NCBI RefSeq assembly: GCF_013761175.1 | Contig: NZ_JACDUR010000006.1 | Location: forward strand, 866,427-930,426 | Direction of reading: 5' to 3' | Source: Nonomuraea soli | Lineage (GTDB): Bacteria > Actinomycetota > Actinomycetes > Streptosporangiales > Streptosporangiaceae | Length of the DNA stretch: 64,000 nucleotides | Shown here: one piece after another, positions 33,171 through 41,011 of the stretch | Numbering within the stretch: the first letter of the stretch is position 1 | Layout of the letters: every line of letters starts with the position of its first letter | Program-made: the position numbers and the translations under genes | Notes under the pieces: generated by a model | Databases searched by the model: none | The model's input: only the letters and a program-made list of their open reading frames with translations | What the model was told of the DNA's origin: nothing

Positions 33171-33272
33171 GGTTCCTCAGTCTGGCATCGCCTCCGGGAT
33201 GCTTTGGCCGGAAAATAGAAATCAATTCGTGATGCTGATGTGACTAAAGAGGAAAATGTGCTCCCCGAGCTG

Positions 33273-33302
33273 CGCGGGGCGCCGCCACGGCGGCGCCCCG
33301 CG
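33273..33302 (-). terminator. terminator of the EF-G2 gene
   Basis: CGCGGGGCGCCGCC pairs perfectly with GGCGGCGCCCCGCG, only two bases between the arms, six bases after the EF-G2 stop. There is no T run. Confidence 0.8.
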
Positions 33303-33307
33303 ACCCG

Positions 33308-35440
33308 TCACTCGGAGGCCGTGGAGAGCTTGCCCGCCAGGTGCGAGGGCAGCGGCTCGTAACGCAGGAAGGACCGGGTGAACGTGCCCGTCCCGTGCGA
33401 CATCGAGCGCAGGTCGATCGCGTAGCGGGTGATCTCCAGCTCCGGCACCTCGGCCTTGACCAGGGTGCGCCCGGTGCCGACCGGCTCGGTGCCGAGCACC
33501 CGGCCGCGCCGCGACGACAGGTCGGACATGACGGAGCCGACGTAGTCGTCGGCCACCAGGATCGAGACCTCGTCGACGGGCTCCAGCAGCAGCACCGGCA
33601 CCTTCTGCGCGCACTCCTTCATCGCCAGCTGGCCGGCGATCTGGAAGGCCATGTCGGAGGAGTCGACCGAGTGCGCCTTGCCGTCGTAGAGCGTGACGCG
33701 CACGTCCACCATCGGGTAGCCGGCGTGCACGCCACGGTCCATCTGGGCGCGCACGCCCTTCTCGACCGAGGGGATGAACTGCCGCGGCACCACGCCGCCC
33801 ACGATCTTGTCCACGAACTCGAAACCCCCGCCGGACGGCAGGGGCTCGACCTCGATGTGGCAGATGGCGTACTGCCCGTGGCCGCCGGTCTGCTTGACGT
33901 TGCGGCCCATCGCCTGGCACTTGCCGCCGAAGGTCTCCCGGAGCGGGACCCGCAGGTCCACCCGTTCGACCTCGACGCCGTGGCGTTTGGCCAGCCGGTC
34001 GAGCAGGACGTCGGTGTGCGCCTCACCCATGCACCACAGCACCAGCTGGCGGGTCTCGGCGTTGTTCTCCAGCCGCAGCGTCGGATCCTCGGCGACCAGG
34101 CGGCCCAGCGCCTGCGACAGCTTGTCCTCGTCGGCCTTGGACTTGGCGCGGATGGCGACGGGCAGCAGCGGGTCGGGCATCGTCCAGGCGGTCATCAGCA
34201 GCGGACGCTCCACGTCCGACAGCGTGTCGCCGGTCTCGGCGCGCGAGAGCTTGGCCACCGCGACGATGTCGCCGGCGATCGCCTTGGCGACGGTGCGCTG
34301 GTGCTTGCCCAGCGGCGACGACAGGGTGCCGATGCGCTCGTCGACGTCGTGGTCCTCGTGGCCGCGGTCGGCCAGGCCGTGCCCGGAGACGTGCACGGTC
34401 ATGTCGGGGCGCAGGGTGCCGGAGAAGACGCGCACGAGACTGATGCGGCCCACGTACGGGTCGCTGGTGGTCTTGACGACCTCGGCGACCAGCGAACCCT
34501 CCGCGTCGCAGGAGATGCCCTGGACCGGCTTGCCGTCGACGGTGGTGATCTCGGCCAGCGGATGCTCCAGCGGCGAGGGGAAGCCCTGGGTGATGAGCTC
34601 CAGGATCTCGGCCGCGCCGATGCCCATCCCGCTGCACAGCACCGGGTAGAAGTTGCCCTTGCAGACCGCCTTCTCCAGGTCGTCGATGAGCACCTTGGTC
34701 TCGATGTGGTCGCCCGACAGGTAGCGGTCCATGAGCGACTCGTCTTCGCTCTCCTGGATGATGCCCTCGATGAGGCTGCCGCGATACTCCTCGATCTGCG
34801 ACTCGTACTCCGCGCCTGGCTCCTTCTCCTGCCGGGTGCCGGTGGCGTAGTTGTAGAACTTCTGCGACAGCAGCCCGATCAGGCCGTTGACGTGCCCGTT
34901 GGTCACCACGGGGAGATACAGGGGCGCGACGCCGTCGCCGAAGACGTCCTGGCAGGCGGCCAGCACCTCGTCGAAGTCGGCCCGCTGGTGGTCGATCTTG
35001 GTGATGACGACCGCGCGGGGCATGCCGACCTGGGCGCACTCCTCCCAGAGCATCTGGGTCAGGCCGTCGATGCCGTCGGAGGCCGAGACCACGAAGAGGG
35101 CCGCGTCGGCCGCGCGCAGCCCGGCGCGCAGGTCTCCGACGAAGTCGGCGTAGCCGGGGGTGTCGAGCAGGTTGATCTTGATGCCGTTGTGGACCATGGG
35201 GGCCAGTGACAGGTTCACCGACCTTTGCTGCCGTACCTCCACCTCGTCGAAGTCGCTGACCGTGGTGCCGTCCTCCACCCTGCCGGTGCGCTGGATGGTG
35301 CCGGTGGCGGCCAGGAGGTGCTCGACGAGGGTGGTCTTCCCCGCCCCTGAATGGCCGACTAGTGCGACGTTGCGTATGCCGTCCGCCCTGTCGGCCGTGG
35401 GTGCCCTGCCGGCGGCTCCCATGGGGTTCTTCTCGGCCAC
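33308..35440 (-). CDS. elongation factor G-like protein EF-G2
   Basis: 710 residues from GTG 35440 (GGAGG upstream). The domains follow EF-G: GTPase domain with P-loop GHSGAGKTTL and switch II DTPGYADFV, then domains II to V ending in MSHGTGTFTRSF. Two G motifs differ from canonical EF-G: NKxD is TKID, and the switch I sequence normally RGITI is RSVNLS. This matches the FusA2/EF-G2 group of actinobacteria, which is thought not to carry out ordinary translocation and whose role is unsettled. It stands alone before pgsA, transcribed the other way. Confidence 0.9.
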   Translation of the reverse strand: MAEKNPMGAAGRAPTADRADGIRNVALVGHSGAGKTTLVEHLLAATGTIQRTGRVEDGTTVSDFDEVEVRQQRSVNLSLAPMVHNGIKINLLDTPGYADFVGDLRAGLRAADAALFVVSASDGIDGLTQMLWEECAQVGMPRAVVITKIDHQRADFDEVLAACQDVFGDGVAPLYLPVVTNGHVNGLIGLLSQKFYNYATGTRQEKEPGAEYESQIEEYRGSLIEGIIQESEDESLMDRYLSGDHIETKVLIDDLEKAVCKGNFYPVLCSGMGIGAAEILELITQGFPSPLEHPLAEITTVDGKPVQGISCDAEGSLVAEVVKTTSDPYVGRISLVRVFSGTLRPDMTVHVSGHGLADRGHEDHDVDERIGTLSSPLGKHQRTVAKAIAGDIVAVAKLSRAETGDTLSDVERPLLMTAWTMPDPLLPVAIRAKSKADEDKLSQALGRLVAEDPTLRLENNAETRQLVLWCMGEAHTDVLLDRLAKRHGVEVERVDLRVPLRETFGGKCQAMGRNVKQTGGHGQYAICHIEVEPLPSGGGFEFVDKIVGGVVPRQFIPSVEKGVRAQMDRGVHAGYPMVDVRVTLYDGKAHSVDSSDMAFQIAGQLAMKECAQKVPVLLLEPVDEVSILVADDYVGSVMSDLSSRRGRVLGTEPVGTGRTLVKAEVPELEITRYAIDLRSMSHGTGTFTRSFLRYEPLPSHLAGKLSTASE

Positions 35441-35587
35441 ATCGCCTCCCGCGTCGTCGGTTGAGGTCCCGAACGCCGCGCCTTGGCGGAAAGGCCACCG
35501 CAAAGACGCGGTGTGTTCACCAAATACCCGTGTGGCGAATATCACAAGAGGTGAGCGTCAAAGAAAATGGCCTACGATCGTGCTGCG

Positions 35588-36208
35588 ATGCTGAAACTCC
35601 TGCGCCCGGCCATGACCCGGATCCTCACCCCGCTCGGCACGGCCCTGGTGAGCCGGGGCGTCGGCCCCGATGCCGTCACCGCGTTCGGCACCACGGGCAC
35701 CGTGGTCACCGCCCTGGTGATGTTCCCGATGGGCCACCTGTGGTGGGGAGCGTTCATCATCGGCCTGTTCACCCTGCTCGACCTGCTCGACGGCGTCGTG
35801 GCCAGGCTCGGCGGCGGCGGGGGCAGCACGTGGGGCGCCTTCCTCGACTCCACCTTCGACCGGGTGGCCGACGCCGCGATCTTCTCGGGCGTCGCCGCCT
35901 ACCTGGTGCTCAACGAGCAGCTCGTGCTGGCCGCCGTCGTGCTGTTCTGCCTGGTGGCCGGGATGCTGGTGTCGTACGTCAAGGCGCGCGCGGAAGGGCT
36001 GGGGCTCACCTGCGACGTGGGCCTGGTGGAGCGGCCCGAACGCCTGGTCGTGGGCCTGTGCGCGGTGGGCTTCTCGCAGTTCTGGGAGCCCCTGCTGGCC
36101 CTGGGCATGGTGCTGCTGGCCCTGGGCAGCGCGATCACCGTGGTGCAGCGTGTCGTCCACGTCCGCAGGCAGACCGGAGAACTCCACAAGCAGACTGGAG
36201 AACGATGA
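35588..36208 (+). CDS. pgsA: CDP-alcohol phosphatidyltransferase (phosphatidylinositol phosphate synthase)
   Basis: 206 residues from ATG 35588, where family similarity begins (MLKLLRPAMTRILTPLG); ATG 35567 adds seven residues, but a TACGAT box in between suggests a leaderless start at 35588. The CDP-alcohol motif is LLDGVVARL followed by GAFLDSTFDRVADA (D-G-x2-A-R, G-x3-D-x3-D). Six membrane helices are expected. It joins CDP-diacylglycerol to inositol phosphate, the first step to PI and PIMs. It heads a translationally coupled operon with the acyltransferase and pimA. Confidence 0.93.
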   Translation: MLKLLRPAMTRILTPLGTALVSRGVGPDAVTAFGTTGTVVTALVMFPMGHLWWGAFIIGLFTLLDLLDGVVARLGGGGGSTWGAFLDSTFDRVADAAIFSGVAAYLVLNEQLVLAAVVLFCLVAGMLVSYVKARAEGLGLTCDVGLVERPERLVVGLCAVGFSQFWEPLLALGMVLLALGSAITVVQRVVHVRRQTGELHKQTGER

Positions 36209-37092
36209 GCGTCTCGATGGCCGACCGGGCCGTTGCGGCCGGGTTCACCGCCGGCTGGAAGCTGGTTCCGCTGCTGCCGCACAAGCTCACCGGCCGCGGC
36301 TTCGACCTGGCGGCCGACCGCGTCTGGCGCGGGCGCGGCCCGAGCGTGCGGCGCCTGGAGGCCAACCTGAGCAGGGTGACCGGCCTGGAGGGCGAGCAGC
36401 TGCGCGAGCTGAGCCGTCGCGGCATGCGCTCCTACTTCCGCTACTTCCACGAGGTCTTCCGCCTGCCCAAGATGCCCAGCGACGAGATCGTGCGCCGCAC
36501 CCACGTCACCGGCGGCCACCACATCTTCGACACCCTCGGCTCCGGCCGGGGCGTCGTGCTGGCGCTGCCGCACATCGGCAACTGGGACCAGGCGGGCGCC
36601 TGGCTGACCGGCAGCGGCCACCGCTTCACCACGGTCGCCGAGCGGCTCAAGCCCGAGTCGCTCTACCGCCGCTACACCGCCTTCCGCGAAGGACTCGGCA
36701 TGGAGGTGCTGCCGCTGACCGGCGGCGAGGGCCACACCATCGGCACGCTGGCCTCGCGCGTACGGCGGGGCGGCGTGGTCTGCCTGCCCGCCGAGCGCGA
36801 CCTGACCAAGAACGGCATCGAGGTGCAGTTCTTCGGCCACACCACCAAGGTGCCCGCAGGCCCCGCCCTGCTGGCCGTGCAGACGGGCGCCGCGCTGCTG
36901 CCCGCGCTGCCGTACTTCCACGGCGACGACTGGGGTCTGATCATCGACCCGGAGATCCCCGTGCCCGTCGAGGGCACCAGGCAGGAGAAGGTCGCCGTTG
37001 TCGCCCAGCGGCTGGTGGAGGTCTTCGAGAAGGGCATCGCCGACCACCCGGAAGACTGGCACATGATGCAGCGCCTGTGGATCGACCAGTGA
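36205..37092 (+). CDS. phosphatidylinositol mannoside acyltransferase
   Basis: 295 residues from ATG 36205, overlapping the pgsA stop (ATGA). It belongs to the LpxL/HtrB-like acyltransferases: LALPHIGNWDQAGAW holds the catalytic HxxxxD, and GGVVCLPAERDLTKNGIEVQ FFG and VPAGPALLAVQTGAALLPA follow the family pattern. In mycobacteria the equivalent (PatA) acylates the 6-position of mannose in PIM1/PIM2 on the inner face of the membrane. The operon position between pgsA and pimA is the standard one. Confidence 0.92.
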   Translation: MSVSMADRAVAAGFTAGWKLVPLLPHKLTGRGFDLAADRVWRGRGPSVRRLEANLSRVTGLEGEQLRELSRRGMRSYFRYFHEVFRLPKMPSDEIVRRTHVTGGHHIFDTLGSGRGVVLALPHIGNWDQAGAWLTGSGHRFTTVAERLKPESLYRRYTAFREGLGMEVLPLTGGEGHTIGTLASRVRRGGVVCLPAERDLTKNGIEVQFFGHTTKVPAGPALLAVQTGAALLPALPYFHGDDWGLIIDPEIPVPVEGTRQEKVAVVAQRLVEVFEKGIADHPEDWHMMQRLWIDQ

Positions 37093-38189
37093 GGGTGGGA
37101 ATCGTCTGCCCGTACTCCTGGGACATGCCGGGCGGCGTCAAGCAGCACATCGACGACCTCACGCAGGCGCTCATCGCGCAGGGCCACGACGTCTCCGTCA
37201 TCGCCCCCGCCAGCGACGACGACGAGCTGCCGCCGTACGTGACGGGCGCCGGCCGTGCCGTGCCCGTGCCGTACAACGGGTCGGTGGCGCGCATGTCGTT
37301 CGGGTTCCTGTCGGCGGCGCGGGTGCGCCGCTGGATCAACGAGGGCGACTTCGACGTCCTGCACATCCACGAGCCGCTGATCCCGTCGCTGGGCGTGCTG
37401 GCCTGCTGGGCGGCCTCCGGGCCGATCGTGGCGACCTTCCACGCCTCCTTCAACCGCTCACGCGCCATCGCGATCGCCGAGCCGCTGCTGCGCAGCGCGC
37501 TGGAGAAGCTGCACGGCCGCATCGCCGTCTCCGACGCGGCGCGCACGTCTTTGGTGGAGCAGTTCGGCGGCGACACCGTGCTGATCCCCAACGGGGTGAC
37601 CGTCAGCCGTTTCGCCGAGGCCGAGCCGCTCGACGGGTGGGGTCCCGACGGCACGACGCTGGGCTTCCTCGGGCGTATGGACGAACCGCGCAAGGGCCTG
37701 CCGATCCTGCTGGAGGCCATGGAGCGCATCCCCGACGCCAAGCTGCTGATCGCCGGTCCGGGCGAGGTCAAGATCCCCAAGTCGATCCGCGACCGGGTGA
37801 CGCTGCTGGGCATGGTGAGCGAGGCCGACAAGATCCGCGCCTACCACTCGGTCGACGTGTTCGTGGCGCCCAACACCGGCGGCGAGAGCTTCGGCATCGT
37901 GCTGGCCGAGGCCATGTCGTCGGGGGCGACCGTGCTGGCCAGCGACATCCCGGCCTTCCGCCGGGTGCTCGGCGAGGGTCAGGCGGGCGCGTTGTTCCGC
38001 AACGGCGATCCCGAGTCGCTGGCCGAGGAGGCCCGCGCGCTGCTGGCCGACCCGGAGCGCCGGGCCAAGCTGTCGGCGGAGGCGCTGGTCGCGGTGCGCA
38101 AGTACGACTGGTCGACGGTCGCGCGCGACGTGGTGCGCGTCTACGAGACGGTGACCGCCGGCGCCGGCCGGGTCGTGGAGGACCTGTGA
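37089..38189 (+). CDS. pimA: phosphatidylinositol alpha-mannosyltransferase
   Basis: 366 residues from GTG 37089, which overlaps the previous stop. It is a GT4 glycosyltransferase: MRVGIVCPYSWDMPGGVKQH at the N-terminus, LHIHEPLIPSLGVLA, GFLGRMDEPRKGLPILLEAM, and the nucleotide-sugar EX7E site in GGESFGIVLAEAMSSGATVL. PimA transfers mannose from GDP-mannose to PI at the cytosolic membrane face, starting PIM synthesis. The C-terminal VEDL codons are included in a small tandem repeat. Confidence 0.94.
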   Translation: MRVGIVCPYSWDMPGGVKQHIDDLTQALIAQGHDVSVIAPASDDDELPPYVTGAGRAVPVPYNGSVARMSFGFLSAARVRRWINEGDFDVLHIHEPLIPSLGVLACWAASGPIVATFHASFNRSRAIAIAEPLLRSALEKLHGRIAVSDAARTSLVEQFGGDTVLIPNGVTVSRFAEAEPLDGWGPDGTTLGFLGRMDEPRKGLPILLEAMERIPDAKLLIAGPGEVKIPKSIRDRVTLLGMVSEADKIRAYHSVDVFVAPNTGGESFGIVLAEAMSSGATVLASDIPAFRRVLGEGQAGALFRNGDPESLAEEARALLADPERRAKLSAEALVAVRKYDWSTVARDVVRVYETVTAGAGRVVEDL

Positions 38190-38270
38190 CCGTGCCCGGC
38201 CCGCCCCGCCGGGCCGAGGACCTGTGACCGTGCCCGCCCCCCGCCGGGGCCGCGGAGGACCTGTGATGGA
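38178..38270. repeat. three copies of the pimA stop-codon context (38-39 bp period)
   Basis: GAGGACCTGTGA, the end of pimA, recurs at 38178, 38216 and 38255; the first two copies also share the following CCGTGCCCG. The last copy lies close to the ribosome site of the next gene. This looks like tandem duplication of the operon junction. Confidence 0.75.
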
Positions 38271-38276
38271 GCGCTC

Positions 38277-38807
38277 GTGATCTACCTCATCGTCGCGATC
38301 GTGGTGGTGCTGACCGCGGTCTACATCTCGTGGCGCGCCGGCCGCCTCGACCGGCTGCACATCCGCCTGGAGCTCGCGGCCGAGGCGCTGGAGGCGGCGC
38401 TGACCCGCCGCCGCGCGGTCGTCCTGGAGCTGGCCGGCTCGCGCCTGCTCGACCCGGCCACCTCGCTGGTGCTGGCCGCCGCCGCCCACGAGGCCCGTAC
38501 GGCGGGGCCCGACGAGCGCGAACACGCCGAGAGCAACCTGTCGCAGGCCCTGCGCGCAGCCCTGGAGCAGGAACGTTTCCGCGAGAAGCTGGCCGAGTCC
38601 CCGGGCGGTTCCGACCTGGTGGAGGAGCTCGACGCGGCGATCGCCAAGGTCGTCTACTCCCGCAGCTTCTACAACAACGCCGTCTCGGTGACGCGGGTCG
38701 CGCAGCGCCGCTGGCTGGCCAGGACCCTGCGCCTGGCGGGCAAGACCGACTTCCCCCAGTTCTTCGAGATCGACGACACCCCTCCGGAGTCGATGTCCAA
38801 GGAGTGA
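38277..38807 (+). CDS. membrane-anchored LemA-like protein
   Basis: 176 residues from GTG 38277 (GGAG six bases upstream). One N-terminal helix (MIYLIVAIVVVLTAVYISW) is followed by helical sequence with LDRLHIRLELAAEALEAALT, and the C-terminal SRSFYNNAVSVTRVAQRRWL pattern recalls LemA proteins. It is conserved in actinobacteria next to PIM genes. Function unknown; its position at the end of the pgsA-pimA operon suggests a link to the membrane or envelope. Confidence 0.7.
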   Translation: MIYLIVAIVVVLTAVYISWRAGRLDRLHIRLELAAEALEAALTRRRAVVLELAGSRLLDPATSLVLAAAAHEARTAGPDEREHAESNLSQALRAALEQERFREKLAESPGGSDLVEELDAAIAKVVYSRSFYNNAVSVTRVAQRRWLARTLRLAGKTDFPQFFEIDDTPPESMSKE

Positions 38808-38889
38808 GGGTGATCGTAGGACAAACTGTGACAAGTCCTTAAGCTGGCCCGGTAGGCTTCTCCCGTTTTCCCCACGGAGGAGCTGAAAC

Positions 38890-39885
38890 GTGCGCAAGAT
38901 GCTGCTTGCCCTGGCTGTGCTGGTCCCTGTCGCGGCGTGTTCCTCCGACGACCCGCCCGCGAGCCAGCCGCAGGCGGCCTCCGCCTCGCCCTCCGTCGAG
39001 CCGACCGAGCAGGCGGTCACGCACCCCTTCACCGGCCTGCCCGACGACAAGCGCAAGCCGGTGCTGGCAGTCAAGATCGAGAACACCGCGGCGGGCAAGC
39101 CGCAGATGGGCCTGAAGAGCGCCGACATCGTCTACATCGAGCAGGTCGAGGCGGGACTGACCCGGTTGATGGCGATTTTCTCCTCGAAGATCCCGGCCAA
39201 GGTGGGCCCGGTCCGCAGCGCCCGCATCTCCGACCTGCACATCGCGCCCATGTTCGGCAAGCCGGCCTTCGCCTACTCCGGGGCGCAGACCAAGATGCTG
39301 CCGTTCATCGCCGAGGCCTCGCTGTTCGACGTGGGCGACACCAGGAACCCCGGCGCCTACTTCCGCCAGCCGGGCCGCTACGCCCCCTACAACCTGTTCG
39401 CCACCACCAGGAGCCTGCTCAAGGCCGCGCCGAAGGCGAGCAAGGCCAAGGACATCGGCTTCACCTTCGGTGAGGCCCCCGAGACGGGCGGGGTGGACAA
39501 GAAGCGGCAGACCGTGCGCTGGCCCGCCGCGCGCTTCGACTTCGTGTGGTCCGCGGACGAGGAGCAGTGGATGATCTACCAGGACGGCAAGAAGGACATG
39601 GCGGCCGAGGGCGGCCAGCTGTCCGCGCCGACCGTGGTGGTCCAGTGGGTCAAGACCGAGCGCTCGCAGTTCCACGACAAGAACTCCAGCTACACGCCGC
39701 TGGTGCACACCGTCGGCAAGGGCGACGCGATCGTGCTGCGCGACGGCAAGGCCTTCAAGGCCAAGTGGAAGCGTGCCTCCGAGGAGGAGGGCACCACCTT
39801 CACCACGCCCGACGGCGAGCCGATGAACTTCGCTCCCGGGCAGGTCTGGGTGGCCCTGGCCGCCAAGAAGCCGGTCACCCCGTAG
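38890..39885 (+). CDS. DUF3048 family lipoprotein (YerB-like)
   Basis: 331 residues from a GTG. A lipoprotein signal MRKMLLALAVLVPVAAC ends in lipobox VAAC, then a Pro/Ser-rich linker. DUF3048 follows: HPFTGLPDDKRKPVLAVKIE, SADIVYIEQVEAGLTRLMAI, KVGPVRSARISDLHIAPM and AYSGAQTKMLPFI, with the C-terminal DUF3048_C part (VVVQWVKTERSQF). Function unknown; extracytoplasmic. The short leader has GGAGGAGC just before the start. It precedes pdxS with its own spacing of about 100 bp. Confidence 0.9.
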   Translation: MRKMLLALAVLVPVAACSSDDPPASQPQAASASPSVEPTEQAVTHPFTGLPDDKRKPVLAVKIENTAAGKPQMGLKSADIVYIEQVEAGLTRLMAIFSSKIPAKVGPVRSARISDLHIAPMFGKPAFAYSGAQTKMLPFIAEASLFDVGDTRNPGAYFRQPGRYAPYNLFATTRSLLKAAPKASKAKDIGFTFGEAPETGGVDKKRQTVRWPAARFDFVWSADEEQWMIYQDGKKDMAAEGGQLSAPTVVVQWVKTERSQFHDKNSSYTPLVHTVGKGDAIVLRDGKAFKAKWKRASEEEGTTFTTPDGEPMNFAPGQVWVALAAKKPVTP

Positions 39886-39987
39886 AAGTGGTCTGAAGCC
39901 GCAGCGCGGAAGTGGTCCTTAACGGATGCCACTGGATGCTCCGTAAACTGGAGTAGCCAACCCAAGTCATTCGTGAGGTGCATAAAC

Positions 39988-40878
39988 GTGTCCGAAACAG
40001 CCACTGGAACCGCTCGCGTCAAGCGGGGCATGGCGGAGATGCTCAAGGGCGGCGTCATCATGGACGTCGTCACGCCGGAGCAGGCGAAGATCGCCGAGGA
40101 CGCGGGCGCCGTCGCCGTCATGGCTCTGGAGCGGGTCCCCGCCGACATCCGCGCGCAGGGCGGCGTGTCGCGGATGAGCGACCCCGACATGATCGACGGC
40201 ATCATCGCCGCCGTCTCCATCCCGGTCATGGCCAAGGCCCGCATCGGCCACTTCGTCGAGGCCCAGGTGCTCATGTCGCTGGGTGTCGACTACATCGACG
40301 AGTCCGAGGTGCTCACCCCGGCCGACTACGCCAACCACATCGACAAGTGGCGCTTCACCGTGCCCTTCGTGTGCGGCGCGACCAACCTGGGCGAGGCCCT
40401 TCGCCGCATCACCGAGGGCGCGGCCATGATCCGCTCCAAGGGTGAGGCGGGCACGGGCGACGTCTCCAACGCCGTCACGCACATGCGCACGATCCGCCAG
40501 GAGATCAAGCGCCTCACCTCGCTGCCCGAGGACGAGCTCTACGTGGCCGCCAAGGAGCTGCAGGCGCCGTACGAGCTGGTCGTCGAGGTCGCCAGGACCG
40601 GCAAGCTGCCCGTCGTGCTGTTCACCGCGGGCGGCATCGCCACCCCGGCCGACGCCGCGATGATGATGCAGCTGGGCGCCGAGGGCGTCTTCGTGGGCTC
40701 CGGCATCTTCAAGTCGGGCAACCCGGCCGAGCGTGCCGCCGCCATCGTCAAGGCGACGACGTTCTACGACGACCCCGACGTCATCGCCAAGGTCTCGCGC
40801 GGCCTGGGCGAGGCCATGGTCGGCATCAACGTCGACGACATCCCGGTGCCGCACCGCCTGGCCGAGCGCGGCTGGTAG
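39988..40878 (+). CDS. pdxS: pyridoxal 5'-phosphate synthase subunit PdxS
   Basis: 296 residues from GTG 39988 (GAGG nine bases upstream). It is a very conserved TIM barrel: VKRGMAEMLKGGVIMDVVT with catalytic D26, the Schiff-base lysine K83 in VMAKARIGHFVEAQ, and GGIATPADAAMMMQLGAEGV for the phosphate site. With PdxT it makes PLP from ribose 5-phosphate, glyceraldehyde 3-phosphate and glutamine-derived ammonia. Its partner pdxT is not adjacent but 4.3 kb downstream. A rho-independent terminator follows. Confidence 0.97.
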   Translation: MSETATGTARVKRGMAEMLKGGVIMDVVTPEQAKIAEDAGAVAVMALERVPADIRAQGGVSRMSDPDMIDGIIAAVSIPVMAKARIGHFVEAQVLMSLGVDYIDESEVLTPADYANHIDKWRFTVPFVCGATNLGEALRRITEGAAMIRSKGEAGTGDVSNAVTHMRTIRQEIKRLTSLPEDELYVAAKELQAPYELVVEVARTGKLPVVLFTAGGIATPADAAMMMQLGAEGVFVGSGIFKSGNPAERAAAIVKATTFYDDPDVIAKVSRGLGEAMVGINVDDIPVPHRLAERGW

Positions 40879-40886
40879 CACTCGCG

Positions 40887-40916
40887 AAAGGGCGGCGCCC
40901 GGGTGCCGCCCTTTTT
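40887..40916 (+). terminator. rho-independent terminator of pdxS
   Basis: AAAGGGCGGC and GCCGCCCTTT form a 10-bp perfect stem with an eight-base loop, followed directly by T residues, eight bases past the pdxS stop. It is the most classical terminator in the window. Confidence 0.9.
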
Positions 40917-41011
40917 CGGTCTGAAGGAAACCTCGCTCCGCGCGAGTAAGTTGTCGCGATTTTTCAGCGATGTCCACGACATGTTCATGAATGTGGTCAA
41001 AGCTCAGCGAC

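Noticed and set aside
40917..41011. Possible Pho box (GTTCA-like halves) upstream of phoD
   Set aside because: Only one half resembles the GTTCAYC unit, and the 11-bp spacing does not hold.
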